Below, piece by piece: positions 33,008 through 44,016 of a stretch of 64,000 nt of DNA (position 1 is the stretch's first letter; the number at the start of each line of letters is the position of its first letter). A program made the position numbers and the translations under genes. The stretch is from assembly GCA_007258455.2 (NCBI GenBank), contig VDFB02193867.1:531128751-531192750 (forward strand). Reading direction: 5' to 3'. The DNA is from Sequoia sempervirens. Its lineage: Eukaryota; Streptophyta; Pinopsida; Cupressales; Cupressaceae. The notes below the pieces were generated by a model that saw only the letters and a list, made by a program, of their open reading frames with translations, was not told where the DNA came from and did not search any database.

Positions 33008-34560
33008 ATCAAGGTTTCGAGTCCTTAATGGATACTTGAACTAAGGTCCAAGTGTTCTCCTAACATTCATTCCACTCTCTTATTTCCTTCATTTATCCTA
33101 TTAGGACTTTGGGTCCCGATCAAACCTTTGGAATAAGTCCAAGTTTACCTTTTCTTCATGTTCTTTCTTTTCTTTTTGATCCAATCAGAACATCAAATCC
33201 TTCTTGAGCTTTTGGACCTAAATTAAAATGGTTAAAATTCTTTGTAAGTTCCACCCCTACTCTCTCCTTTTATTCGATCCATATTTTAGGTCTTGACGAG
33301 ATCATTAGATCCAAATCTGCAAGCTGACATGCATTTTCACTAAAACCTTGTTCCTACTCGTGGAAGTGTAAAACAATTTCCACATGGAAATTTCTCTACA
33401 ATTCCATAATCCTTTCTTGATGGGCCCATCTTCTTCATGTGGAAAAACATAAAACCTACCATGTGGCATTTTTTTGTGATCCCACATGCTTTTTCCACCA
33501 GTTTATTTTTGGCACGTGGGAATGTAGAAATGATGTCACAAGACATTCTTTTCACAAGCTTGCTATATTTTTTTGGAGATTTATTTTTCCATGTAGAAAT
33601 ACAGAAATGATTCCATGTGGCATACTTTCCACAATTCTGCCAAGCCTTTCTTAAGGTTCTCCTCTTGGTTTGTGAATGCATGGAAATGATGTAACGTCAC
33701 ATATTTATCATGACTCCATAGTGTTCTTTCACCTAGCCATTTTCCTTTTGGTAGAAAAATTTCCATGTAGCATGTTTTCTGAAGTTTTCCATTTCTTTCT
33801 ACCACACCCCTCTTTGGCTAGCGGAAACACAAAAGTTTGCCACTAGGTAGCTTTGTTTTTTATTGAAAACATCTATGTGTTTTTTAATTTTCATCTTGTT
33901 GGGGCTTTAGGTTCTAAAATGACCTTTGGACCTTACATCCAAAGGGTCCAAATCTAATCATGGTCCCAAATCCTGATCAATCTTCACTTTTATTTTTATC
34001 GTATCAAGACTTCAAGTCTCAAAAGGATTTTCTAACCTAAGGACAAAAGGTTCAAGTTCAATTGGGATTCCCAATCCTGATCGATTCTTCCTTTTCAATT
34101 TGTTTAGGACTTCAAGTCCCTATAGGACTTTTAGATCTATGGTCAAAAGTGTCCTTGTTTGATTGGGATCTCCTATCCCAATCAACATTCTTCTCATGTC
34201 CAGTCAAGATTTCAAGTCTCGATGGGAATTTTGGACATATGTCTGAAATGTTTGAATCTGTATGATACTTTTTCTCTATAATTTCCTTTATCCTCCTGCT
34301 TTGTCTTGTCGGGGTTTCAGGATCTGATTGGACTTTCGAAACAAAGGTCCAAAAGTCTTGATTCATTTCAATTTCATTGACCCAATTCTTTCTTCCTTGT
34401 CGAGACTTGAAATTTTTTATGGACTTTTGGGGTTTTGACCCAATAGTCCAAATTTGATTTATTTTTCACTCCCACCCTCAAGTTCAATATTTCTTAGGAT
34501 CTTGTCTGGGTTTTGGAACCCAAACAGACTTTTGGCACTTTGAGATATTTTCACATTTTT
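33008..34560. repeat. Degenerate tandem array, about 100-bp period, palindromic core
   Basis: Units recur near 33008, 33106, 33183, 33898, 34002, 34104, 34203, 34308, 34399 and 34500. A typical unit has a start like tcaagacttcaagtc, a core like gacttttggacctaagg (an imperfect palindrome with its partner tccaaaag), and an end like gattgggattcccaatcctg. Identity between units is low to moderate. A different repeat block interrupts at 33345-33860. Confidence 0.75.
33345..33860. repeat. Second degenerate repeat block with CATGTGGCAT-like core
   Basis: About five or six units of roughly 90 bp contain words like ccatgtggcat, ggaaatgatgtcaca and ctttctt. One diverged unit recurs near 35440-35500. 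Apparent ORFs across this block on the minus strand are products of the repeat. Confidence 0.6.
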
Positions 34561-35300
34561 CACCATTAATGCTCCAACAAATTTCTCAATTGTTAGATTT
34601 AATTCTTGGGGCTACATGAATGATCTTAAATGTATTTTTCAACAAATACATGTGGGACAAAATGGTGCCCATGCTTCTTTATGATTCTCAAGCCTCCTTT
34701 ATGTCAAAGATTCAATCTTGGCCCTAATTTTTTGTTCATTTCATGGGGGTTATGTTCCACTTTTGTGTGCCCATTAATGTGGAGGTATGGCATGGTTTTA
34801 GTGATTAAAGGTAGAATCAACCTTAGCAAAGTGTCTCCTTATGTGCAATATGCATTTCTAGATGTATCATTGATTATTTTTTCAATCAAAATTTTGTAAA
34901 ATTTATGCAAAGCCTTTGTATAGTATCTTTTCAATATAAAAAAAGAAATGTATGGGCATTCTTGAGGATTACTAAGTAGACTCTCTTAATATTCTATAAC
35001 CATCTATTGTATTTAAAAGGCATTGAATTTTGTGGTGACTTGATTAATTCATTGTGTTATTTCAATTATTGCATCTATGGTTAAATATTGACTTTTTTCC
35101 CAATGGATAAAGACACCAGTCTATAATTTATTTTCTCTCCCATCATCTTCAACATACTCCAAACACATCAACTCAAAAAACCTTTAAATTTTTACTTTTT
35201 GTGTGTTTTACTTTGATGTCTAAATCAATACAACAATACAAGGGTGTATCATAAACTCATTCTTAGACACTTATATGGTAGGTTATTTGTTAGTAATATG
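34399..35300. repeat. Large direct duplication, copy 1 (partner 35937-37209)
   Basis: Matched landmarks include tcttaaatg[t/c]atttttcaacaaat (34623 and 36168), gcccattaatgtggagg (34770 and 36311), aatcaaccttagcaaa (34817 and 36687) and caatacaagggtgtatcata (35230 and 37140). Copy 2 holds about 320 extra bases near 36340-36660. Confidence 0.85.
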
Positions 35301-35543
35301 TTAAATTGATGATTGAAATGCTAAACAATACCTTACAACAAACTATACAAATTGCATAGTGTATCCCAATATTGGTGTCACAATATACCTATGTGCTAGT
35401 TAGGACAAGGATAGGATTTTTATGATTCCATCAATCTTCTCCAGTGGGCCCCTCTTTGGCTCATGGAAGCATGAAAATAAACCACATGGAATGTTCATTT
35501 TTAGTCAAAAAATTCTATCTTTTTCAGTTTTCTTTCCATCCTA

Positions 35544-36100
35544 TTGAATCTTTAGGTTTCGACATGACTTTTGGACATCTAAAGGGTCAAAGTCTGATTA
35601 GGATATCTGATCCTGATTGATCTCCCTTTTTCTTTCCTTGTCTAGTCAAAACTTTGGTTCTTGACAATAATTTTGGACTTAAGGTTTGAAGCGTCCTAGT
35701 CCAATTGGGATTCCTAATCTCGATCGACTTTCTTCTCTCATCTTGTTGAAACTTTGAGTCCCAATTGGAATTTCAGACCTAAAGTCTGAAAGGTTTGTTT
35801 TTGGTTGGGACTTCTACTCATTACTTCCTTTTACTTCTTGGTGATTTTATATCGAGGTTTCGAGACCCCATTATAATTTTAGACCAAATTCCCAAAAGTA
35901 CAGATATGTTTTGGTTTCCTAGACCCGACTATCTTCCTTGTCAAGATTTTAGACTTTCTTTGGACTATTTCAGTTTTTGACCTGATAGTCTGAATCTGAT
36001 TTTTTCTTCTACTCCCACCCTCCAATTCATTCTTACTTAGGATCCTATCGGGGTTTCAAAACCCAATTGGACTTATGAACATTCTACAATATTTTCACAT
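35544..36100. repeat. Second block of the 100-bp palindromic array
   Basis: Units begin near 35544, 35642, 35741, 35846, 35937 and 36040, in the same register relative to the duplicated segment as those ending at 34560. This supports duplication of the array with its flank. Confidence 0.75.
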
Positions 36101-37209
36101 TTTCATCATTAATGTTGCAATAACTTTCTCAACTACCAAATTTTATTCTTTTGGCTACATAGATGATCTTAAATGCATTTTTCAACAAATCCAAGTGGGA
36201 AAAAATGGCAACCTTGCTTCTTTATTATTTTTAGGCCTCCTTTCTATCAAAGATCCAATTTTATTTATGATTTATTATTTATTTTATGGGGGTTTTGTTC
36301 CTCTTTTGTATGCCCATTAATGTGGAGGCATGTTGTGGGTGTTGGGACCTATTTGGCATGATTTCTTCTCATATTTGTATATCCACATGTTTGCATGTGA
36401 CTTGCTAAGTTTTTAGACCCTATCCTTGGCCCTTCTTCCTTTACAACCTATAACTCGGTATAATATGCACTTCTCTACTCATTATAAAGGTTCTGAATTT
36501 TGGTCAAAAACAAAGAGCGGAGAATAGGGAAGAAGTTGCAAAGCCAACAAAAAGATAGATATTCACAAGAAACCCTAGGTTTGAATATCTAGTTTTGGGT
36601 ATAGCTATTGTGTATTGTAATGATATGGGTTTGATACCAAGCTTGTCATTTGCAAACATTAAAGATTGTGGTTTAAGAAAAAATCAACCTTAGCAAATTG
36701 TCTCCTTATGTATGGTATGCATTTCCAAATGTATAATTGATTAGTTTTCAACTAGAAGTTTGTAAAATCTATGATTTTTTTTTGCATAGTCTCTTTTCAA
36801 TATAATAAAGGAAATGTATGGGTGTGCTTAAGGATTACTAATTATAATTGTTAATATTGTATAACTATCTATTGTCTTTCTAAATGAGTGTGTAGAGCCT
36901 AGCTTTCATATGCATTTCAAAAGGCATAGTCTTTTGTGGTGACTTAATTAAGTCATTACCTTACTTTTTCAATTATTGCATATTTGGAAAAATCTAGAGA
37001 CTCTATTTCCTAATGGATAAAGGAATTGGTCTATGATTGGATTTTTCTCCTATCATCCTCAACAGAATCCAAACACATCAACTCAAAAGCCTTCAAAGTT
37101 TTACTTTCTATGTGTTTTACTGTCATGTCTAAATGAATACAACAATACAAGGGTGTATCATAGATTCATTATCATACACTTATATGGTAGGTTATTTGTT
37201 AGTAAGATG
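35937..37209. repeat. Large direct duplication, copy 2
   Basis: Direct partner of 34399-35300, diverged but alignable throughout apart from the extra block 36340-36660. The right boundary of the direct match is at the word ttagtaagatg (37199-37209), matching ttagtaatatg (35290-35300). Confidence 0.85.
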
Positions 37210-37228
37210 CTCAACCTTAATTTTCCAA

Positions 37229-37328
37229 ACTAGCACATAGGTATATTATGACACTAGTATTGGGATACATTGTGTAATGCATCTAGTTTTTTGTAAGGTA
37301 TTGTTTAATGTTTCAATCATCAATTTAG
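37229..37328. repeat. 100-bp inverted repeat arm (partner 35301-35400)
   Basis: The sequence from actagcacataggtatatta to catcaatttag is the reverse complement of 35301-35400, with scattered mismatches. In copy 1 this segment directly follows the direct duplication. In copy 2 it is inverted and separated by 19 bases. Confidence 0.88.
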
Positions 37329-37756
37329 CATCATAGGGAAAACCCACTTGGTATTATAGATCTAGAAGTGAAGGAGGTCATACCCACCTCAATCATTAGT
37401 CCTTAGCTACCCAACTTAAATATAGTTTTATAGTGATCCTCCTAGGTTTGACACCCCTGGCACCTGGAAGATTATCAAACCATAGGGACTTGGGACCAAT
37501 AGCTTCGATCACCGATAAGATCCATAAAAATTAGTTGATATGAGTTTCATGTACTATCATACTCTATTTCTAAGTGGCTCCTATGCAAATATAATAACAA
37601 TGATTACATTTTCTAGCCTACTTTGTTTTCAAGAAATCCTAATAAGGGTGGGAAAACCTAAGGATCAATGTACATAGAAAGATAGCCTCCAAATAACATG
37701 TATTTGAGACAACAAGCTATTGATATTATGTATTTACATGTGTGACTGGAAGAAAT
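37329..37756. other. Unassigned stretch
   Basis: AT-rich with no coding frame, RNA gene or repeat that I can support. Confidence 0.4.
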
Positions 37757-37945
37757 CAATAAAATGTTTGCATTGGTGATTAAAATTTTTTTCAAACCAA
37801 TAAAATATTTTCATTGGTGAATTAAAACTATTTTCAAACCAGTTAAATTTTTTTATTAAGGAATTAAACCTATTTTCAAACCAAAAAAATATTTTTGTTG
37901 GTGAATTAAACATGTTTTCAAACCATTCCTTTGGTGAATCCAATA
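37757..37945. repeat. 42-bp minisatellite, left block
   Basis: Four units of 42 bp end at 37798, 37840, 37882 and 37924, each closing with ttttcaaacc and containing ttggtgaattaaa or a variant. A partial unit follows to about 37945. The same repeat resumes at 40400. Confidence 0.9.
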
Positions 37946-40399
37946 ATGGTGGCTTTGAACCATTGGATGAGGATTATTTTTCCATTTGTGGGGGGTATGG
38001 ATGCTCCAACCTGCTGAGGTGGCTTGTGGGTTAGTTTTTTTTGGAAATTTCATGGGTTTTCAGGAGTGTCTGTTGCGCTTGGGGTCCAGTTTGTGGATGC
38101 TTGGCTCCCAGTCTTGGTGGTTCTTCCTCCTAGTGGTTTGCTGAGGATTTGTGGCCTTTCATGGATGCCTCTTAGGGGATGTGATGTGAGCTTCTTAGTT
38201 TCTCCTTCTAGGTGGTTGTGTTTCTTCCTTTTTGTTGCTTTGAGGTCTTGTTCATTTTCTAGTTTAAGCCCTCTATCTTTATGACTTGGCATGGTTGCTA
38301 TAGAATCCTCTTCCTGTACGGTTGGGGCCTCATTTCTCTTCTTGGGTTCTAGTCTAGGCATTTGTATTTTTTGGACCTTTTAGTGATATGCTTCATTGAG
38401 GAGATTGGGCTATTCATTCCCATCCTTCTTGCTTTGTTGCTTTGCTTTTCCTTCATCCAACTTGCTTTGGACTTTAGGTTCACTGAGTTTTTTGGGTCTT
38501 ATCTCCTTGACACCATCTGGCTTGGTGCTCTACTTTGTTTCACCTCTGATTTGGCCTTGCATTGTCCCTCCTTTGTGGATATGGTTTTTATGGTTCTTGA
38601 GAGCACTAAGATAAGTTTTCCTCTATTTGTGTTGTGTAAAGGGTTTTTCTATTCTACCTCTGCGAGCCTCATAGTTTTATCTATCATTCTTTTGTGGAGG
38701 GTTCTCTACCTTGTTGGTGCTTGTTTCTCACTTTGCTACCTTCAAGATTGGTCTTCTTGTGGGATTTTTTTGTTGTAGTTCATTTGTCTATTGTTTTGCT
38801 TCTCTGACCCTAGAGATTGGGGGTTTTGTGATATTTTGTACCTTTGTGAATGTGATGATGGTTTCCCTGGCTAGTGTTGGAGTTGTCATGCTGAACTTTG
38901 TTGGGTTACAGTATCTTTTTTGTAAGCCTTGGACCGAGATTTTGTTGCTCGGGTTTGTTATCTCCTTGGTGGGTGGTACTACTCATATTATATTCTTTTG
39001 TCTAATGATTGTGCTACTCCAAACGTTCGTTCTAAAGGCTCAAAGAAGTCAATTTTCTTGAATTTTGGTTGAGGTGCTTTCCTTCATGTACCAGTCGCTC
39101 AGGCTACCAAGGGGTGAGGTGACAACTTTTTCTATGGGTGTGTTGGCTTCCTATTGGGTTCTATAGTTGAGGTCTTCTATGGAGGTGGAGACTAATCCTT
39201 TAAAGGTGGATCCCTCTCCTTTTAGGGAAGAGTTGGTAGTTGTAGTCATGATAGGGAGCTCCCTTTTCTTATGTTGTTTCCTTTTGAGGTGGAGCCCATT
39301 TTTTATGGAGATTAGGGGAATTTGTGCTTATGGTTCTTGCTTCATCCGCTCTTTTAGAGGGGAGATCTCTTTAATTGAGGTGGAGTTTGAGTTGGTGTTC
39401 CAGATGAGGTGGTGCATTGGGATGTCTTTAGCTCCTCAGAGTCTTTTTGGGCTCTTTCATTCCCCCATTGTGAAAGAGAGCTTTGATGTGTTGGACCTTT
39501 TCATTAATAGGGGTTGGTCTTTTAATAGTATTGTTGTTTAGGTGGTTTTTCTTTCTAGTTTTGTTGTCTACTATAGAGGTGGAAAGGTTAGTTGGCTAAT
39601 GGGGGCTCTCTTCTCCATCAATGCTAATGTTGATTATGGCTCATAATTGGATTCTCTGAGTATCAAGATTACTATGGATCAATTCCATCAAGGAGTGTTG
39701 ATGGGCATAGTTGTTTTCAGGTGGTTTGGGTTTTCGGACCCTCTAAACCCTACTTGTATGGGTTTGAATTATGGTTCGTCTGTCCCACCTTTGGGGTGGT
39801 TGTTGTTTTAGGCTGCTGCTTTGGAAGCTTGGACTTTTTTTGTGCCATGGTGGGTATTGTCTCAAGACAAACTAAGATCAAAAAGATTCTTAAGAAGATG
39901 GGGAAAAGTAAAGACAAGAAGGAACAAGAAGATGAAGATGGTCCTAATTGGAGGGAGTTTGTGTCCCAATTGGTGTATATTGGGATTTGGTTGCTAATGC
40001 TAAGTAATGGCATTGCTTCTCTATTTTTTTACCTTTTTGCTTGGGTTATATGGCTGCTTTGAAACTTTTGGTATTTATTTTTATTATCTAGGACTACTAT
40101 TTCATAACAACTATGCTATGGTTACACACTTATTGTACTTTAGTTAATTTTATAAATGGTCTGCGTAATATTTTATGGATTAACATGTGGATTATGCTTT
40201 TTATTATGTTGGTTATGGTTTTGTGGTTGCAATTTTGGGTACTTGGCCTATGAGCCTTTATAGGTAATGGTTTTCTTTATCTGTTGTTTTTTTCTAGTGG
40301 TGGCTGGTGTTGTTTTTCCTAGCCTATTTCTCTGTTTGTTGTTCTAGCTTTGTAACCATGGGATCAGGGCCCTTTCCCTACTTAACGAATCAAAAATGA
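37926..40399 (+). mobile_element. 2.5-kb insertion in the minisatellite, possibly LINE-derived
   Basis: The segment interrupts a minisatellite that continues on both sides, with GTTTTCAAACCA at 37914-37925 and 40400-40411 as a candidate 12-bp target duplication. The same word recurs in the repeat, so this is not proof. Composition is strongly T/G-rich on the plus strand. The right end (ctttgtaaccatgggatcag, then cttaacgaatcaaaaatga) looks like a plant LINE 3' end. Open frames, for example 38362-38778 and 39167-39541, encode Leu/Phe/Val-rich strings without a recognisable RT or endonuclease motif. The insertion is well supported; the LINE label is weak. Confidence 0.5.
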
Positions 40400-40560
40400 G
40401 TTTTCAAACCAAAAAATATTTTTATTGGTGAATAAAACATGTACTATAACAAATAAAATATTTTCATTGGTGAATTAAACTTGTTTTCAAACAAATAAAA
40501 TATTTTCATTAGCGAATTAAACCTATTTTCAAACCAGTTAAAATTTTTTGTGGCAAATTT
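40400..40560. repeat. 42-bp minisatellite, right block
   Basis: About three and a half further units (ends near 40410, 40450, 40492 and 40535) share ttttcaaacc and ttttcattggtgaattaaac with the left block. Confidence 0.88.
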
Positions 40561-40636
40561 AACTAGTATGCCAATAAAAATCATAAAGTGGGTGGTGAAA
40601 ATATCAAATGCTATATATTGTTCTATTCTAAGACAA

Positions 40637-40948
40637 CTTTTCCACACACCCAAATTCCTACATGAAGTCTTTGGAATGGAGACAAGTGTCAACATATTAT
40701 AAGTTTTGATTAGAAGTTAGTGAAATTTATTGTGACTTGATAGTGGATATTGATAATGATTAAGGTACAACAAGCCACTTAATTCTTTTATCTTTTCAAT
40801 TCTTCAAAGTACTATGTCTAAAGCTAGATGTTATTGCAACTTAATGACTATGAGTTATATTATTAAATAAGTTAATATAATATTAATACAATTAAAAAAT
40901 TAAAATTAATGTACAAAAATATTTTACCATTCGATGAATATTCGATGG
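40637..40948. repeat. Dispersed repeats X1 (40637-40722) and Y1 (40861-40948)
   Basis: X begins ttttccacacacccaaattc and includes gacaagtgtcaacatat. Y includes aaattaaaattaatgtacaa and a ccattcgatga-like end. Partners are Y2 (42116-42193) and X2 (42196-42282), direct in orientation but in swapped order. Confidence 0.8.
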
Positions 40949-41309
40949 ATAGCTATAGTTGCATTTCAGAAGGAAATATTTGAAGTGCTAGAATTGCAAA
41001 TTCAAACCTCTAGAATCGCCCTAGAATCATTAGATTTGCAAAGATCAATGGTTGACCTTTTATTTAAGTGTGTTATTACTTATTAAATCGCTTAAATTCA
41101 TGAATCTATTTTTGTGAAATAATATTGTCATTTATCATATCAACATGTGTGTCTTGTGGTGAATTAAATGCTCAAGTGTTGAGTATTGATGTCTTCGTTC
41201 TATATATATTTCACCAACTCGATGTTCTTCATATCATTTATAACATATTTCCTTTCTCTCTTCTCTATTCACAATTTCATTATGATATTATGGAGTTTTA
41301 TGGTGTGTC

Positions 41310-41819
41310 ATGCTACCCAAATATTTTTGGGAGAAAAGTAGCAACAATGCATACGATAGAAAAAATTTGGGTAGGGTATTCACTATTCCTTGTGTGCTTG
41401 TTGAGGAGGCTACAAGAACAATTATGGGTAGGGAATGGATTCAAAGCAACCCCCATGCTCTATTTTTTGAGGTAGCTTCTTTTTTCTTGTCCAATCGCAT
41501 GGATATTTTGTTGGATAAAGAGTTGGTGAAGATGCTGGAAATATGCTATTTTCAGCCTGTCCTTTACTCTCTTTCTTCATTGGAGTTGGTACTTGGGCAT
41601 TATAATTTTAAATTTGGGTTAGCCCCTATTGGTGAATCAGCTTCTTCTTCAGTGCAAAATCTTGCACTAGTTTTTATGAGGTGTGGTTTGGTTTATGATA
41701 CGAAAAATGATTCACTACTAAGTCTAGAGTTTTGGAGGAAGGATTTGGGTGATGTCCTTTTCATCTCTACTCTTACTTTGTTCAATTCAATTCACCTCCT
41801 ACTCAAACACCTAGTTTAG
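41310..41819 (+). CDS. Unrecognised open frame of 169 residues
   Basis: The open frame runs from ATG at 41310 to the TAG at 41817. It includes VEEATRTIMGREWIQSNPHA and SSSVQNLALVFMRCGLVYD. Composition is protein-like, with few low-complexity runs, unlike most open frames nearby. An overlapping frame at 41125-41475 may be upstream coding. The sequence just after the frame can be read in another frame up to a possible splice donor near 41870. No family recognised. It may be a host gene fragment or part of a retroelement. Confidence 0.35.
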   Translation: MLPKYFWEKSSNNAYDRKNLGRVFTIPCVLVEEATRTIMGREWIQSNPHALFFEVASFFLSNRMDILLDKELVKMLEICYFQPVLYSLSSLELVLGHYNFKFGLAPIGESASSSVQNLALVFMRCGLVYDTKNDSLLSLEFWRKDLGDVLFISTLTLFNSIHLLLKHLV

Positions 41820-42115
41820 GGCCTTCGTGGACCATCATGATCCTCCACTACCAGTCTCCTCTACTAATGGTAATGTTTTTTTTGTGATTCAAAATTGTAT
41901 CTTTTTTAATATTTAATATATATACAATGGCTTTGCCATGTTGAGCATTCAAAATGAAGCAATTATTTTTTTAAGATTGAAAAGACATATATTTTTGTAT
42001 GATTCAATTATTTACTTCTTTGACATATATATTCAATATTAGTCTTAATTTTCAAGAAACTAGTAAGAAACTAGTTTGTGAATAAAAATCATAGTATACT
42101 CCACAAAATAATTAT

Positions 42116-42282
42116 TATTTAATAGGTTAATATAACATTAATATACTAAGAAAATTAAAATTAATGTACAAAATATTCTACCGTTAGATGGATGAATTTT
42201 CCACACACCCAAATTCTTACATAAAGTCTCAAAATGAAGACAAGTGTCAACATATTTATAAGTTTTGATCAAAAGTGAGTGA
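42116..42282. repeat. Dispersed repeats Y2 (42116-42193) and X2 (42196-42282)
   Basis: Direct partners of Y1 and X1, here adjacent and in the order Y then X. X2 runs straight into the T-run at 42283. Confidence 0.8.
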
Positions 42283-43393
42283 TTTTTTTTTTTTACACGA
42301 AAGGCTATATGCCTATATATTATATTAATATAAAGAGTTGATTACAAAATTTCCAGAAATGGTAGAGAGAAGAGACTTAAAAAAATATACATAGGAATGT
42401 TTATATGCCACCCATATCTCCAATACAACAATCCAATACCAAAAATGGATGCCTCTATGAAAGCATTAAAATACTAAACATAACCCATATTCATTTCTAT
42501 CTCCCCATATATACCCTGAGCATATTCAACATATACAAAAAACTAACTAAAGCACTATATATATTAATATATGAGAATAACTAAAAACTATTTACAAACC
42601 CTCCCTGAATGATATACACTAGAATGAACCAGATTTAAAATCACCCCTACGAGGACAATATACCGAGTTTTCATCTTGTACACCTTGAGAAAGCACCTCC
42701 ATATGACTTGTTGCAATTGCCTATGAGTGAACTATAATATTAATATCAGGAACTTGAGGAGCCATTCTGTTACCCTTGTGAATCAATGGCCCACTAGAAA
42801 CTTGCAGCCCTTGAATGCAATCATGAGCTTTAAGGAAAGAAATGACATCAAATTTCCTTCTAAACTGATCCTCTTCCTCCCAATTGAACTCAAAATGATA
42901 TTTATTAAGTGCTTGATTCATAAAGGATGAAGAATCATGCATATTTGATAGAATGATTCCTTGGAATGCCTCTACATACCTTTTCTTATGATGGAGAAAA
43001 TTTTGAGGAAACAATCCCCCAAAAAATCCATCTCCTTTGTTGAAGTCATACTATTGCACCCCTTTTAGCAAGGCATTATCCTCCAAGTAATGCCCGACAA
43101 CCGCCTTGTTTTCTATCACTTTTAAATTATTGTAGTTCTACACCAAGTCAAGGATATTGGGGAGGAATATGGATAGAAGGTTTGCAGGGAAGATAATTCT
43201 TTGTGAGTCTTTGTGGAGAATCTCTTCACCAATGATTGTTTTGATACACTTCAAAACCAAAGAGTAGTTCACCTTGAAAACTGATTGCAATTGGTCCCTT
43301 TCAATGTAGCTAGAGAATGGTTCTCCCATGCCCACACTACCACTAGAACTCTGTAGTTGCGCACATGAAACTCCATTAGTCTATAACCTACAC
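42283..43393 (-). pseudogene. Unrecognised gene fragment with 3' poly(A)-like end
   Basis: On the minus strand a frame can be followed from about 43380 to 42620 (SSYIERDQLQSVFKVNYSL, NNLKVIENKAVVGHYLEDN, FPQNFLHHKKRYVEAFQGII, NWEEEDQFRRKFDVISFLKA). It has TAG codons near 43139, 43051 and 42722 and no net frameshift that I can see. Just upstream, TTTTTTTGTGTGTAG followed by GTTATAG resembles a splice acceptor. The left end is a run of 12 T's (42283-42294), like a poly(A) tail on the minus strand. It may be a partly spliced retrocopy of a host gene or part of a LINE. I do not recognise the protein. Confidence 0.4.
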
Positions 43394-44016
43394 ACAAAAA
43401 AATTAGCTTGAAACCCTGCAAAGAAACAAAGATTTTGATGCCGCTTTGAAGATGCAAAAGCAAAGGTTTCCTTCAGGAAAGAATGTTTTTTGATTTGCAT
43501 TAGACAAACATCCGCTAATAAATCTGAGCATTGCCACATTCCTAAATAGAGGATTGTAGGAAAACATAGTATTTTAATTGCTAGCATGATTCGTATCTAC
43601 TTTGGCAATGGAAAATATCCATTATTTTGTTTGTGCACATGCCTTGTGAAACCCCTGTAATGTGAATTTTCCACCTCCTCCCCATAAGCATGCAAAAAAA
43701 TCATGATTATGCATGTTCAGTATTCAAGTTGTACTCACACAAAACATAACATTAGATGTCAGAATCATTACCATGACAACCTCCAAATTTTCATGCACTG
43801 ATTGAACTATTAGGATATATATATAAACTGATATAGCCACACTTCCTCTGCTCCAAATTTAACCTTGTAGGAAAACTACAAAAGTCACAGAAAATAGCCC
43901 TACCAACCATCTTATCAAAAGGAATTTAAACCATTAATTAGCAATGTGTGTCATCTCTTACAAGAAGGTTGAACTCATCTCAATGACGCTTACTGAGATT
44001 ATTACCATCTTTTTAA
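43394..44016. other. Unassigned stretch left of element G
   Basis: Likely intron-like or intergenic sequence upstream of the fragment at 42283-43393 on the minus strand. No supported gene, repeat array or RNA. Confidence 0.4.

Noticed and set aside
33305..33805. Overlapping minus-strand frames of 60-113 residues
   Set aside because: They are translations of the 90-bp repeat block (HMVG/HMES-like repeated strings), not a gene.
38362..39541. Several hydrophobic plus-strand frames that might be membrane proteins
   Set aside because: They lie in strongly T/G-rich DNA, overlap in different frames and have no start context or conserved pattern. Hydrophobicity is explained by base composition.
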